Below are positions 25,796 to 38,199 of a stretch of 64,000 nucleotides of DNA, one piece after another. The stretch is from Isoetes taiwanensis (taxonomy: Eukaryota; Streptophyta; Lycopodiopsida; Isoetales; Isoetaceae). The translations under genes and the position numbers were made by a program. Location of the stretch: contig JAJEKV010000004.1 in the NCBI GenBank assembly GCA_021234155.1, positions 17,607,310-17,671,309 of the forward strand. Reading direction: 5' to 3'. The notes below the pieces were generated by a model, which saw nothing but the letters and a program-made list of their open reading frames with translations, did not search any database and had not been told where the DNA came from. Within the stretch, counting starts at the first letter, position 1. The number at the start of each line of letters is the position of its first letter.

Positions 25796-27189
25796 TTCTC
25801 GGTGAAAACCTCTCCCGGATCACCACGCCTTGACGAAAGCCGGGGCCGCCCACGGTTCAATCGATGCCATTGGTTTGAAATAACGCCCGACGGGCCTAGG
25901 TCATGCCATTGGTTTGGTCGTGACGCCATCCACTAATGGTAACCGAGAGCGGAAAACCGCCAGCTATTCAGACGCCCACCGTAGTCGCCACGGGTAACGT
26001 TTGGGGGATTCCGGAGGAAGGGAGCACATGGTGCGATGGCTATGTCCGAACTCGCGGCGCCAGAACGATTGCCCTTTCCGACCCGAATCGATTGAAAGGG
26101 CCCGATTGTACGCCGAATCCAGAGGGCGCCGCCGCCTTGTTGTATCCGGCCGTAGTATTTAAAGGTAAGCGCCATGGACGCATCCGTTGTTAAAGTCTAT
26201 TTTAGTCTTATTCTAACCGTTATGTTATTTTTACGATGATGGAGGAGTCGATTAACTTCGAAATCAGCCTAAATACCTCCATTAACGAACCGAATGGGGA
26301 AATGGAAGGAAACTCGGCTTGGCCATTGCCCGACCGCTCAAAGATATTGCTCGATTGAATCCCACCAAGAGGTTCAATCCCCAACAAGAAGAGATTAAGG
26401 GCGAATAAGAGCTAAGGGCGCTTCACCACGTAAGAATACCCCGCCGGTGGTGGGCTTAGGCTTGATGGCCAATGCCACTAAAAAAGCGTGATGATCTAAA
26501 GAATGCTAAAAATGCGTGATGAGGGGGATGAGGCCCCTCAAAAAGTAATATTGAATGTTTTAACGCCAATCCAAGGGAGGAACCGACCAATCAAGAAATT
26601 TTGAAGGACTACGTGTATGATCAAAGTCGGTTAAAATGGCGCTGTTGTGTCGGTGGATCGCAAAGAAATCCTACAGCCAGAAGATCGAACCGAGAATCAT
26701 AGGTTCGTGGTGCATCAATTATGGCAAAATTATTGTGCTTCCGGGATGACACCCCCGAGGGGTCCTAATTCAAGAACAAGGCCGAGGTGAGGGTTAGAGA
26801 TTATGGGAAGATAAGTGTGGAGAGATCTCTTGATCCCGACTTCAAATTTAGCCACAACTGAGACTAAAACTTCAGAGGGCAAGGGCAGCAGCAGAGCTGC
26901 ATGGCGATGAGCAAATCGCCTCTTTTTTTGATGACACGCCCGAGCCGAAGTTTATAAACCCGCAAAAGTGAGAAAGGAGGCCACGTAACTAGAAATGCGT
27001 AGAGCTTGATAAGGGAAATCAAGGAAAGGATTAGGGCAAGCATGGCAATTTGGATGAGAAGGATTTGTTTGGTGATTTGAGCTATGAACACAAACCCGCT
27101 TGGACGTAAGACGATGTGAGTGCGGGAGTTTGAAGTCACAAGATACGCTTTGATTTTAATTCACCTCCGCCCAAAACCCCAAATTCGAA

Positions 27190-28562
27190 TAGCCCAAGTC
27201 TACAGGTGACCCCAAGGAAGCGGACTTTTGTGCAGGCCCGGAGGGATGCAGATTTGATGGCTCCAAACCATATTGTGCATGAAGAATCAGAGGAGGAGGA
27301 GGAGCCTGAAAATGCAGATGAATTGGCTCCCCGACCCGAAAGCAAGATAAAAAATGTGGTATTTGTATATGCTGGACCCCCACTTCTTTGAATCTCTAAA
27401 ATTATATGACAGAGGGATTAGAAAGGAGCTTTGGCAGTTTAGATTTTCTCTGAATTATCCAATTGTGGTTCAAAGTCCTCTGTTGAAGGTGGGCAGCAAA
27501 TCATCCGATGTTGAATTCCACATCTCGCAGAGACAGAGGCAACTAAAAATTCTCGACTATTCCGTGTGACCCCAGATTGAAGATTCGTGAGATCGATGCC
27601 GACGCCTTAGGAGCCTATTTATCAGATGTGTGTTGTTCTTTGTTTTTATTTCTTGCATGGTATGCTAAGTTGAGCTTTAAGGTGGTTCTTGCACACTCAA
27701 TTCCTCACCAAAAACGCCGGCCATCATGTCTTCCTCCACCCCGCCGCTTTTGGCCTGCTTTTCTAAATGGCACAAAACCAGCCTCTGTGGTGCCTACGAA
27801 AGCAGTTCGCTGCTAATTCGGATCCCCTTTGGCAAGGCCGCGGTGGAAAATCCAAGATGCACGGTTCTACTACATACCTGGCCAATGCCGTAAATTGGGT
27901 TTGGGACAATTGCCTTTTTAGTTCTCGGGTTTGAATTGATGACGTTTTGTCCTATGCAAGGCCACCGGAGCCTCTTCATTTTGGTGGCTGATCCTTTGGC
28001 ATGCCGAAATTGAAGAAGCCTTGCCCTTGCATATTGCACTTCGATTCCTTTGATCCCTCCATGCTCCAACACGCGGGTTCATCACTTTGTGAGTGCAAAA
28101 TTTGGTAACTATTCATTCATAGCCTATCTTCTAATGCCTTGAATTGCGTGTTTTAAGTGATGTATTTAAGAGGTGGAGGCACGAGGAATCAAAGACGATA
28201 ATGCACCAAGAATCTTGATGGAAGTTTCCACAGCAAAGACAACAACCGTGATTGTGGCATCTATGTTATTGGTTGTGTGCGTAAATTCATCAAAGAAATC
28301 TACATGAAGGATATAGATGTGAGTTGTCTATGTCTTAACTTCTGTCTTTCTTGATCAGCAAATTTATTTAGTGTCCATTTATAATCATCGTGGTACGGGG
28401 ATGGTGATCCATGTGGACCGGTTTGCCAAAGAAGAGATGGACAATTTGAGGACAAGCTTCAAGGTCATGCCGCAGTGGTTAAGGGATGGCCTAAAAGCAG
28501 AAAATCAACCTTCTACTTGCCCGAGGGTAGCAACCAATTCGATCGACCCGTTACCCGTTTGA
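27190..28562 (+). pseudogene. Ulp1-type (C48) cysteine protease remnant of the MULE
   Basis: C48 proteases remove SUMO; many plant MULEs carry a captured copy of uncertain role. In order: an acidic lead (EESEEEEEPENADELAPRPE, 27284-27343), the domain entry EIDADALGAYLSD (27586 onward), the next block KNAGHHVFLHP in a shifted frame near 27712, GHRSLFILVADP near 27961 where the catalytic His of the usual HW motif would sit, PCILHFDSFD near 28024 for the catalytic Asp, and NNRDCGIYVIGC near 28243 with the catalytic Cys. The blocks lie in several frames with stops, and the Trp after the His is now Arg. The copy is dead. It faces the transposase remnant across the repeat arrays. Confidence 0.65.
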
Positions 28563-28679
28563 TGCTGAATGGTCCATAACAGAAAAAAACTTTTGATCCT
28601 TGTTCAACAATGTAAATTTTTTTGCTATGATTGTAAAATATGACAGCTCTTTAATGGTTAATTGATGTGGGAAATAGCT

Positions 28680-29930
28680 TTTTGTTTTTCCTTATCCCAA
28701 GCTTACTCCCTCGAATCGGCCAATCAGATCCCCTCAATTCATAACCAGATGTTGGCCTACGATGTTTGGGAATTTGAACACCTCTCGATCCCCAAACTTG
28801 AATAGCTCCGGGATCCCGAAGTTTGAACACCTCCGGATCCCCAGTGGAGGCAAATATTAAAACAACCAATGGAAAAGACAAACACAAAAAAAAAACAATT
28901 ATTGTGGTGATCCCAGAGGACGGGTTCCCCATGGTGCTCCCCACCCGGATCAACCAAATGATGGATGGACGGAATATAACCATTGTACCTAACCCACAGG
29001 CGTGTGAAAAAAAAAGTCCGTAGAGCATGATCGGGTGATCCCTGAGGTGGGGATCACCACTAGTGATCCCGACCTCCCGGATCACCGTGATCACCGGACG
29101 GGAATAAATTCAAAAGCCCAACAGAACCATAGAGCCTTTTAGGCACCCTCGTTCACATCCGGGTGATCCCGAGGTGGGGATCACCCATGGTGATCCCCAC
29201 CTCCCGGATCACCGTGGCTGGACGGAATATAACCATTGCACCTAATAGGCGTGGTGAAAAAAAATAAAGTCTGCTCAAGGTGATCCGGTGATCCTGAGGT
29301 GGGGATCACCACGGTGATCCCCACCTCCCGGGATCACCGTGATCACCGGACGGGAATAAATTCAAAACCTTAGAACCATAGAGCCTTAGGGAAAAAGGCC
29401 CAAGCCACCGGGTGATCCCCTGAGGTGGGGATCACCCATGGTGATCCCCACCTCCCGGATCACCGTATGGGACGGAATATAACCATTGCACCCACAGGCA
29501 GGAAAAAAAAAGTCCGCCCGATCCGGGTGAAAGGAGGTGGGGATCACCACTAGTGATCCCTCCCTCCGATCACCGTGATCCTGAGGTGGGAATAACAAAA
29601 GCTTAGCACCATAGAGCCGACCTCCCGGATCATCCGTGGTCCCTGAGGTGGGGATCACCCATGGTGATCCCCACCGAATAAATGGACGGAATATAACCAT
29701 TGCACCTTAGCACCAAAGAGCCTTAGATCCGGGGTGAAAAATCCCTGAGGTGGGGGATCACTAGTGGTGATCCCCACCGGATGATCCCTGAGGAATAAAT
29801 TCAAAACCTTAGAACCATAGAGCCTTAGAAAAAAGGCCCGGGGCCATCCGGTGATCCCGGGAGGTGGGGATCACCACCATGATCCGGGGCCATCCCGATC
29901 CCGGGGATCCCCACGCCCAAAAAAAAAATA
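28680..29930. repeat. Palindromic tandem array A (about eight units of ~100-125 bp)
   Basis: AGGTGGGGATCA recurs near 29045, 29172, 29297, 29423, 29534, 29646, 29748 and 29861, with a degenerate start from about 28900. In each good unit GGTGATCCCGAGGTGGGG is followed within a few bases by its near-complement CCCCACCTCCCGGATCACC, so each unit can form a strong hairpin. Between hairpins lies an A-rich spacer resembling GGACGGAATATAACCATTG. Confidence 0.85.
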
Positions 29931-30117
29931 ATAGAGGTACCTAGCCATTGGAAAAAAGGTCCACTTTACCACTTTACCATTACAAATTGAAATCAGGTTA
30001 ACCGCTGTACAACGGATAGTACAATCCGTTGATTCATGAGTCTATATATACCTTAGTGGTTCTTGCTAGAAAGTAAGTTGGGGCTTGGTTTCAATTGAGT
30101 TCAAGAGTCGAGTGACG

Positions 30118-30565
30118 ATGGTGAGGACCCGACAACAAATTTGGCTAATAAAGAGGCGCTGCCATCAATGCACACAAACTTTGAGGATATTCTCGCCCAC
30201 TTGAATGAAATTCGTGAGGAAGTGGGGCTAGATCTCGCCCAACCCGACAAAGATCAAAACGCTCCAAAGTAAGCATGTTGTTGTCTTCCTTCACATTTAT
30301 GTTCTACTTTCATACTAATCTTTTTCAGCCATCTTTGCATGATCCCCCCATGGTTCATGCAGACCGTGGAGAATGGGGAATACAACACGAGACCCCTAGG
30401 CCTCTAGACAATGATCCCTGGCCGCCAAGCCATTGTGGCATTGCTTTGGGAATTGAAGAAGTGCATTATCCGTGGCAAGGCTTTGAAGAATTTGCTAGCT
30501 ACTTTGACATTGTCCGGGAAGGCAACACCCTAAAAGCCCGCCGAGGAAATGTATGCCGCATCTGA
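30118..30565 (+). pseudogene. Small two-exon gene remnant between the palindromic arrays
   Basis: A TATA-like TATATATACC lies near 30046, about 70 bases before the ATG at 30118. A 60-nt intron (30269-30328) has a clear donor (GTAAGC) and an acceptor preceded by TTTTTC. Exon 2 encodes a Trp/Pro/His-containing segment with GIEEVHYPWQGFEEF and ends at 30565. Exon 1 contains FEDILAHLNEIREEVGLDLA in the frame shifted from the ATG, and the exon phases do not agree, so the copy is broken. I do not recognise the product. It sits in the space between the convergent Ulp1 and transposase remnants. Confidence 0.4.
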
Positions 30566-30879
30566 GGATGAAAAGAAGGTTCTAATAGGGGAAGTCCTAG
30601 AGGGGTCTGATCCATCTTTATGCGACATCTTCGATCACATCATGTGGACACTACCCCTGGTGTGCCGATGTAACCGGCCGAGGACGCCCGCGTAAGGCAT
30701 GGCAACAAAGTGTTTGATGTTGATTCGTAATGATTCGGAATTAGAATGTCGCTTTTAGGCCATTGTAAGGCCCCATTGTAACTTAAGATCCATTTGAAAC
30801 ATGCAAATGAATTGAATTAAACCATTAGGAAATAAATAGACCTTTTTAGAACCATGGTACCTTAGGGGGAGAAAAGAAA

Positions 30880-31640
30880 ATAGGGGGACCGAGATCCCTG
30901 AGAGATCCCTGAGGTGGGGATCATTACAATGATCCCATCCTCCTGATCACCAATCACACGCGATCCCAAAGGACGGATTAAAATTATAACCTTAGAACCA
31001 TTGTACGCTTGGGGAAAAGAAGGTGGGGAAATATCATCTCCCCATTGCCGGTGATCCCTGAGGTGGGGATCACACGTGGTGATCCCATCCTCCCGGATCA
31101 CCACAAAGGACGGGATTAAAATTATAATTAGAACCATTGTATAACCTTGGGTGAGAACCTGAGGTGGGGATCAATACACGTGATCCCATCCTGGATCACC
31201 AAAAAGATTAAAATTATAACCTTAGAACCATTGTACGCTGGGGAAGGTGATAATAGGTTAGCCAGTTGGTGATCCCGAGAGGTGGGGATCACACACGTGA
31301 TCCCATCCTCCCGGATCACCAAGAAGCGGACGGATTAAAATTATAACCTAGAACCATTGTGGGGAAAAACGCTGGGGAAAAGAAATATCGATTGTTGGTG
31401 ATCTGGGGGGAGGTGGGGATCACCACGCGGATCCCATCCTCCCGATCACCAAAGAAGCGGACGGGATTAAAATGATAACCATAGAACCATTGTAACGCTG
31501 GGGAAAAAGAAAAATAAATAATCCCAGTCACAGTTGGGGTGGTGATCCCGGAGGTGGGGATCACCACACGTGATCCCATCCTCCGGGATCACCAGCAGGC
31601 GGACGGGATTAAAATGATAACCATAGAACCATTGTACCAT
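30880..31640. repeat. Palindromic tandem array B (six units)
   Basis: AGGTGGGGAT-type cores lie near 30912, 31061, 31162, 31280, 31411 and 31552. Each is followed by GTGATCCCATCCTCCCGGAT or a variant and by a spacer with ATTAAAATTATAACC and TAGAACCATTGTA. The orientation is the same as in array A, but the units belong to a distinct subfamily (CATCCTCC instead of CCACCTCC). Confidence 0.85.
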
Positions 31641-31713
31641 TTACCATTTAAACATTAACATTTAACATTTAAACAAAACATTTAACATTTACCATTTAAA
31701 CATTACATTTAGT
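31641..31713. repeat. Low-complexity ACATTTAA/CCATTTA run
   Basis: Short units of CATTTAACATTTAAACA type fill about 70 bp at the right edge of array B. Confidence 0.7.
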
Positions 31714-31916
31714 GATATTCGGCTCATTGAAAGATTGAGAAATAAAAGTCATGTTCTGATTCTGAGAGTCATGTTTCGTGTCCCCGAATTTGGGCCTCAT
31801 GGTGCCTTGCATGAGGCCTCCATCCCAAGTTCCTTCCAACTCTTCCTTGCTTTCTTCACCTTATGTTTTCCAAGTTCTATAACAGTGCTTCAGCCGTGAC
31901 AAGCTAGTACCACAAT

Positions 31917-34595
31917 TCACCTCCAAGGTAAGTTCTGTAGAGTTGATATATTAGTGCTCGTGCCAACTATGTCATCCATCTTCTCAAGTCTAAAGTCGAA
32001 ATGCCTCATGAGAGAATCGGGCTTGCAAACTAAAATGTTAGGATCTTTTTGAGCCCTAGACATCACTCTAGCAATTACCGCTTCCAAGGAGGCTCCTGAG
32101 TCTTGTTCAAGTCCACTTGATCGCTTGTTTGCAAGGGAGACTCTTTCCCCAAAGCGCATTTATCTCAAGCACCTCCCGATCCCCGGGTCTCCACAACTCT
32201 CTTGCACGGCCAGATTGCTCGTGTGGTCCATGCCCCCACCTATTGTCCCATATTGGGAACCCAACACCTGTAAGAGATCTTGATCCTCAGAATTGCCAAG
32301 CATTTGCATAACTTTCACTGATGCTTACATAGATTACCCTTGGCTCCCCAAGGACAATCACAACATGCCCAATTCTTGTGTGCTCCAAAGAACAAAGTAC
32401 GGGCCCCTCGGCCCAAGAGTGCTTCGGTTTGCACTTCAGCCCCGCCCTCCTCGAAGTTGGTAATTGTGACTTGTTCGTCTAAGAATTCTCCCGAAATTCT
32501 AATTGCGACTCTACTATTTGTTCCCCGTGAGGTGTGTTCACTACAAATCCATGTTCCTTCATAGACCTAGAACATAGCTATATATCAACCATTTGCAAGG
32601 TAAGTTTGCAAAAATAGTGATATGTAAATGTTACCTCATATAAGCCATGTGTGTCTCCACATTGTTAGTGAGAATGTAGAGCAACCAACCAACCTCCCCC
32701 CAAGTGCACGCTTACATATGCCTAGGCGAACTTAAGGGCAAAGATGCCATGCCTCTATGGCAGCATTGGTCTCTTTGATTGGAGTGCATGTACATTCTTG
32801 TAGCCAATACCCATTCACGATGTTCTTAGTCCACTCCTTACTCATGTAGGCCGACAATTTAGGGTATTGAGGATACTTCCTCACCAACTCTTCCAATCTC
32901 TTGATAGCCTCTTTCCTAACAGCCTTCCCCTCCCGTACTCATGACCATACTCATTGTCCCCTATAGGACCCTCTCGCCTTGTACATTATATTCCCTAGCT
33001 CCTTGAACATTTCATTTCTATGCACCTTTACTCCTTACATTTTTGCTTAGCCACTTAATCCAGTTCTTTTCTCACATGCCAAATGCATATTTGCAATGTG
33101 CACGCTTTGGGAAAACCTACAAGTGTTAGTGTTAGAAAGGGTGCAAGAAAGTATAACTTGAGGGAAAATTGCCGCATCACTTACATTTTTTACCGCCTTG
33201 ATTTCAAAGACGATCGCGGTTATGATGAAGAAGGGTGCCAACCGGATCATCCCGGCATAATGAATCCTTTAGTGCTTTCAACCACTTAGTTATAGCCCTA
33301 CTTTTTGAGAATTGGTTATGACATATGCCAATGGCATGCCATTGCAATGGTCATCGAAGGCAATGAGTGTAAAAAGATAGTACGCGATAATTGAAACCCT
33401 TAGTCAGCCATTGCATCTTGAATTTTAAACCAATAGATGTCATTGCATGATTGAAACCAACCGCATTAGCCATTTTAAAGTGACTATGGAAAAGAACTAG
33501 AATGGAAATGAACTCTTAGAGTGTACCTCTTGTCATTAGTTTTGAAGGTTGCATCCATGCAAATGGCCCTATTCTTTCCAAATTTCAGCATTGCCTCTCT
33601 TTGGATTGGAGTCATCACTCCCAATTGAACGCGGTCACCATGTTCATACAAGAACACGGACTCTAGATGTTGTTGCACCCACATGTTGATGCTAGTGGGA
33701 AGGTCTTCATGTAGCTTCCAAGTGTTTCTAACAACACTCTTCTCAATGTTGTAAACATCCCGAATCTTCAAAGATGTCATCCCTACACAAACTATCCTTG
33801 CCATGCACATCTACTTTAAATCTCCACCCTCCTCGCATGTTCATAACACTCGGGGTGTGCCAATGCACGAAGCTTTTCTCTAACCCATTCCCTCAATTCC
33901 CCGGGTGGAGATCCACGGTGCTAGCTTGAATCTGATACCTTTTCTACGCCAACAAATTTACCATGGCAAGGCTCACCTTTGGAGATTTCTATGCTCAAAC
34001 CCATAATAAGTAACTTGAGAGCATTCCCCGGGAGAAGGTAGAGTTGCCTAATGGTAAAATGGCATTGGCAGCCCCTACGCACACTCTCACCCCCTCTCAA
34101 CTCTTTTTCCCGTGGTGCCAGTTGACGTGGGTCCATCAAGAACCACGTGAGTGTTCAAAGTCTTGTCCCGGGGGACCATATGTGCACCAAGCATCTATTT
34201 TGAGTGTTCAAAATTAGTGCATGAAAGTAGTGCATGTACATCTAAGAATTAAATATACTTACGCTACAATGTTTTCTACTACATAAACAACAACAACAAC
34301 AACAAGAAACTAGAGGATAGGGTTTTTTAAATACATACCTTTTCATAGTCAAATAAGAATCCCTCGGGTTGGCCTCTTTAGCACCCTCTGGATTGGAACT
34401 CCTTAAGTAGAAGCCGCATCGGTGCCACACAATTTCTTTGCTCTCCAAGAATGAAGTCTTCAACCCGGTTTGTTGGGAGGTAGCAGTCCACACAAGCATT
34501 TCTCCACCTCCCCCGCACGTAAGGAACTTGGTGCTCTTCCTCGAAACCAAAGGTAGGTTGCTATGGTCAAAAAATGCCATTAGGGGTGACTCCAC
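31917..34595 (-). pseudogene. MULE transposase remnant
   Basis: Read from 34595 downward. The N-terminal zone has a Cys/His zinc-binding pattern RGCQCHFTIRQLYLLP then GEPCHG (34139-33921), like the DNA-binding region of MULE/FAR1 proteins. Next comes GVMTPIQREAMLKFG and ICMDATFKTND (33810-33484), the first catalytic Asp region. Then IAFDDHCNGMPLAYVITNSQ (around 33340) has the usual second block, and ARHCKYAFGM-like sequence near 33080 stands where MULE proteins have their Cys-x-(W/F)-H-(V)-x-R motif. A C-terminal piece is at 32159-31917. Stops and frame changes separate all blocks. In a living copy this DDE enzyme would move the element. No intact SWIM zinc finger was found. Confidence 0.6.
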
Positions 34596-34949
34596 ATGTA
34601 TTTCAAAGACGCTAAAATGGAAATGGAGAAAGGGAACTCGATATAATGCTTTTTACCTCCTAAAAAATGATCTTAAGCAGATAAATACCAGGCTATCTTC
34701 TCCTCCAGCCCCAAACGCCCATAGCTGCAAGGGGCCGCTCAATGCCAGCCAGCTGAAGAACAGAAATTCTCCGCCGGTCGTGCAGCAGCCAGCCAGCAGA
34801 AATTTCGAAGACAAATGTGCGATCCCCGAGGGTGGTTTCGACGCCCCGTGTCCACATCGGATGGTTGGTCCGCATGGGCCGACATGTTCAAAACCGGGCC
34901 GCGACGATCATTCCACAAGCCGCCACCGGGCCGATTTTCATGCAAATCG

Positions 34950-35653
34950 CACGCGGGGATCCCGGAGGAAGGAATCACCACCGAGGTGGTGATCCCGAGG
35001 CGGGATAACGAGGCTGATATCTGGACGCCGATATCGCCCCACGCTGGTGATCCCGAGGTGTGGGATAACGCTACCGACATCGGGTCCGCCGCTATCGCCT
35101 TTGCGGGTGATCCCCGAGGAAGGAATCGCCCCTCACGGTGTGGGTGATCCCTGATCCCGGATTTCCACGCGTCCTCGAGGCCGCCCGCCCATGGTGGTGA
35201 AGGGGCCATGGTGGTGATCCCGGATGGGCCGAGGAGGGGGATCGTGGCGCGATATACGTGGCCGATATCGCCACGCCGATGGCGAGGGAAGGAATCCCGC
35301 AGGAGAGGGATCACACACTACCCGCCCGATATGGTGGTGCCGAGGTTATCGGCTGTGGCTTGCGGATCCCGCCGAGGCAGGATCACACACACCGCCGATA
35401 GTCGGCCAGGCTTGGTGATCCCGGCGGATTCCCAAGTGGTGAGGGCTGATCAGCGCTGGTGATACCGGAGGCGGGGAACACCACCTGACGCCCGGATGTG
35501 TCGCGCAGGGCGGGACGTGCCCAGATTTATGCAGACCCCACGCGGTGTCGTAAGACGGCGAAACGGGGTCCTGAAACGGATTCCGTCGAGCCCTGGCGGA
35601 TACCTGGGAGGACGGTTTTTACCTCCGGATCCCCAAAACTGTGGTAAGACTAT
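34950..35653 (-). repeat. Right long terminal inverted repeat of the MULE
   Basis: Inverted partner of 25051-25795. Landmarks: GGGATCCCGGAGGAAGGAAT (34956-34975) at the inner end, a stretch of GGTGATCCCGAGG motifs, ACGGATTCCGTCGAGCC near 35576, and GTAAGACTATC at the outer tip (35643-35653). Confidence 0.7.
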
Positions 35654-37680
35654 CCCGAGCCAACAGAGACTAACAGAGAGCATCGGGAAGAAATCAGATC
35701 CGGGGAGAGAGGGTTACCCGTTGCCTTCAAAAATTCTTCAGATCCAACCGCCGCAAAAGCCCTGGCACCCCCTTAATTGGCGCGATTTCATCGTGACGTG
35801 AACTCCTTCGGGCCATTGAGAAACTCAATAGCCTCTAAACTTAGAGCCCGGATGCACTCTATCCATACGGTCGCTTTGCCCGAACTTGGAAAACAAGTAA
35901 TCGCCGGGATTGCCTCGGCCATTCAATCTTAGAAATCACGGTTGCCGCTTCGGGCCTTTGACGCAGATGCTTCGCTTAAAGTGGGTTGTGGATCCTATAT
36001 GTCCGTTTTCAATCTCGCCCTAAATTTAAAGGTTCAGATTTAATCTTAGAAGTTAGGACGGTCCAGATAGATGCCCTTTTTTTTGGGCATTCTTCAACCC
36101 TAATGCCTTTTCTTCACTTGAGGGCATAGATCTAAGGGTGCCTCCCATTAGCCCAAAAACCGACCTTCCCTTTGCCATGTGTCAAACCCGGGCCCAAAAT
36201 GCCATTCCCCAAGCTACTAACCCAAATACCTATTTCTCACGACATGGCGCAGGGCAGCCTCCCTTTTTAGGAAGGAAGGAAGAACTTCCGAATACCCCCC
36301 GCCGAACTCGCTTTGTCTTGTAGTGGGATCCAAACGGGATCACCCACCGACGCACTCCTCCCAATAAAACAAAAGGAAGGGAACTCTGTTTTCGATGGGA
36401 ATGGTCGATACCAATTCTTCAAGGGAACTCTGTTATGTTGACGCGGAAACCGAAGTTCGCTTCTAATGGGGAGGCACCCTAAAATGCCTCGACTCATCGA
36501 GGTGGATGCTCCACAATCGCTCAGACATGTTGTAGAATGGTCCTGCAGCCAAAAGAGTTGTTTATTTCTTTTTGCTTTTTGTCCAATCTTTGCGCCTCGA
36601 AAATGGAAAGCTCTCTATCTTGGCTATGGCATCCGGAATAGGGAATCGGGTAAGCTAGCATTCGTGTTCTGTTACAAGCTATCCAAAGAAGGCAACCGGA
36701 CTTCCCGCAGCAAGCGGACGGGTTGGCACTATCGATAAGCCCTTTGGCATTATTTCGAATCCATGCTCTATTTTTTATTCCCTTCTAAACCTTGCCCTTG
36801 ATTCCAAAGATCTTGGCACAACTATGACAGATCTCTCAACAAATACTCACCGCTATTAAGGTTATGGTGGAGATCATTGAATCTATAACACTAGGTTATC
36901 TCAGAGCCATAGATATTTTGAATTCATTCCATGAAGGTCTCGTGGGTCTTTATTATTGTAAAAGTCACAATTGGGTGAATCAAAGTGGTCAGAGTTTAAA
37001 AGTTTCATATCGAGGTCAAGGAAATTATCATAGAGATTAGGGATGGTAAGGCAACCTCAGAGCCGAGCTTGCATCTATATTATTTGAAAGGTCCCGCTAT
37101 TATAAGTCCAAACTCCTTGAACTTCCGCAAGAAGAATCTAAATCATTCTCAAAGTTAGTGGTGCTTTTGAATTAAGTGTGTAGTAGATAATATTGTGGAA
37201 CCGCTTGCATGTCACGCATATTCATTATTTGTCAAGTATGTGAGCCTAGATGATGCCGCTACATTATCGAAATTGTGTGTTTGCATGATGTGCTACCATG
37301 GAGCAAAGATGATTGCCGCACCGCAGAGAACAAGGACGGGTTATGAAGCCATTGCAGCCCATTCTATTATGGCCTTATTCTTGCCGTAAATGCTTATCTT
37401 TAAGGTAAGCTCAGCCTCCCACATTTACACATTGCTCAATTCTTCCATATAATTTGTGGTTCATAAATTTGTAGCTAAAAGATGCCATGCCATGAATCCC
37501 GGCCACACTCCATCGGGCCAGGGCATATTATCCTTGCCCACAAACCGATAACCCTCATTTGCTTCAATTAAGGGAAATGCTTTTCTCAATAATAAGACGA
37601 TATGTGGTTGTTTTATATATTGCTTTGTATAATGCTTTTTATTTTATGGGCATAGATGAATGCACCTATTGAGGTCTTTT
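35654..37680. other. Intergenic, decayed sequence
   Basis: No identified gene. A plus-strand open frame at 36466-36738 (90 codons) and a coding-looking stretch near 37000-37140 (EIRDGKATSEPSLHLYYLKG in one frame) suggest old coding remains, but I cannot assign them. Confidence 0.35.
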
Positions 37681-37689
37681 CTCAATGCC

Positions 37690-38070
37690 AAAATGAGAGA
37701 GACGATGCCTCTTGCAAAAAGTACCTCTATGAGTCCCGCCTTTATCAACATGTATGGGAAATGCGTGAGAGATTAGAAATTGGAGCTTATTAAAAAGATG
37801 CATAACTGGAATGTAGTTATATGGAACGCCATGATTTCCGGCCTATTGGTTTAAGTTTGAATATGCATGCAAAGTGTTTGTGGAAATGCCATAGCATGAT
37901 ATATCGTCACATGGAACACAATAATTGTAAAAGATATATGCAAAGATGGACATGAAAACAAGGTCTTCCAACTCTTTAGAGAAATGCGGACAAGTATATC
38001 CTTCCAAAGGAGTTTACGCTAATGGAGTCCTTGATGCATGTGCTAGCCGTGATAGCTTTGACCACCATGA
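37690..38070 (+). pseudogene. PPR (pentatricopeptide) gene fragment
   Basis: PPR proteins bind organelle RNA; plant PLS-type members act in RNA editing and splicing. Pieces in different frames read AFINMYGKC, NVVIWNAMISG, KVFVEMP, VFQLFREMRTS and EFTLMESLMHVLA, the usual order within PLS-class repeats. About one and a half to two repeats remain, with shifts and stops. No start, end or E/DYW domain is present. Confidence 0.65.
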
Positions 38071-38199
38071 ATCCCACTTTGACAACTTTGAATACTCCAA
38101 CCGCCGGCCAAGTATGACATTGCCCCAAACATCCATCTATTCTTGTTTTCTTTCCAACAGCTTGTCCAACTCGAACACATAGCTCCTCAGCAAAGGATT

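Larger units (their letters stand above)
25051..35653. mobile_element. Large Mutator-like element (MULE) with Ulp1 protease, ~10.6 kb
   Basis: The two ends are inverted copies. Both termini read GATAGTCTTACC inward, then GGGGATCC and TACCTC-like blocks, a near-identical GACGGAATCCGTTTCGGGA-type stretch, and a run of GATCCC/GGATCACC motifs. Between them lie a decayed Ulp1/C48 protease (plus strand) and a decayed MULE transposase (minus strand), a combination known from Ulp1-carrying plant MULEs. The coding parts face each other, and the middle holds two palindromic repeat arrays around a small gene remnant. I could not confirm a 9-bp target duplication: the flanks ending CCATTTCA and starting CCGAGCC do not match, so the exact ends may be off or decayed. 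Confidence 0.65.

Noticed and set aside
25046-25936. Long overlapping open frames in the GC-rich end repeat, including a 235-codon minus-strand frame
   Set aside because: They come from low stop density in the GC-rich inverted repeat; the predicted proteins are Pro/Arg/Gly repeats of the GATCCC motif with no domain.
28680-31640. CRISPR-like array
   Set aside because: Units are 100-150 bp, spacers are related to each other, and the genome is a plant nucleus. It is a transposon-linked palindromic array.
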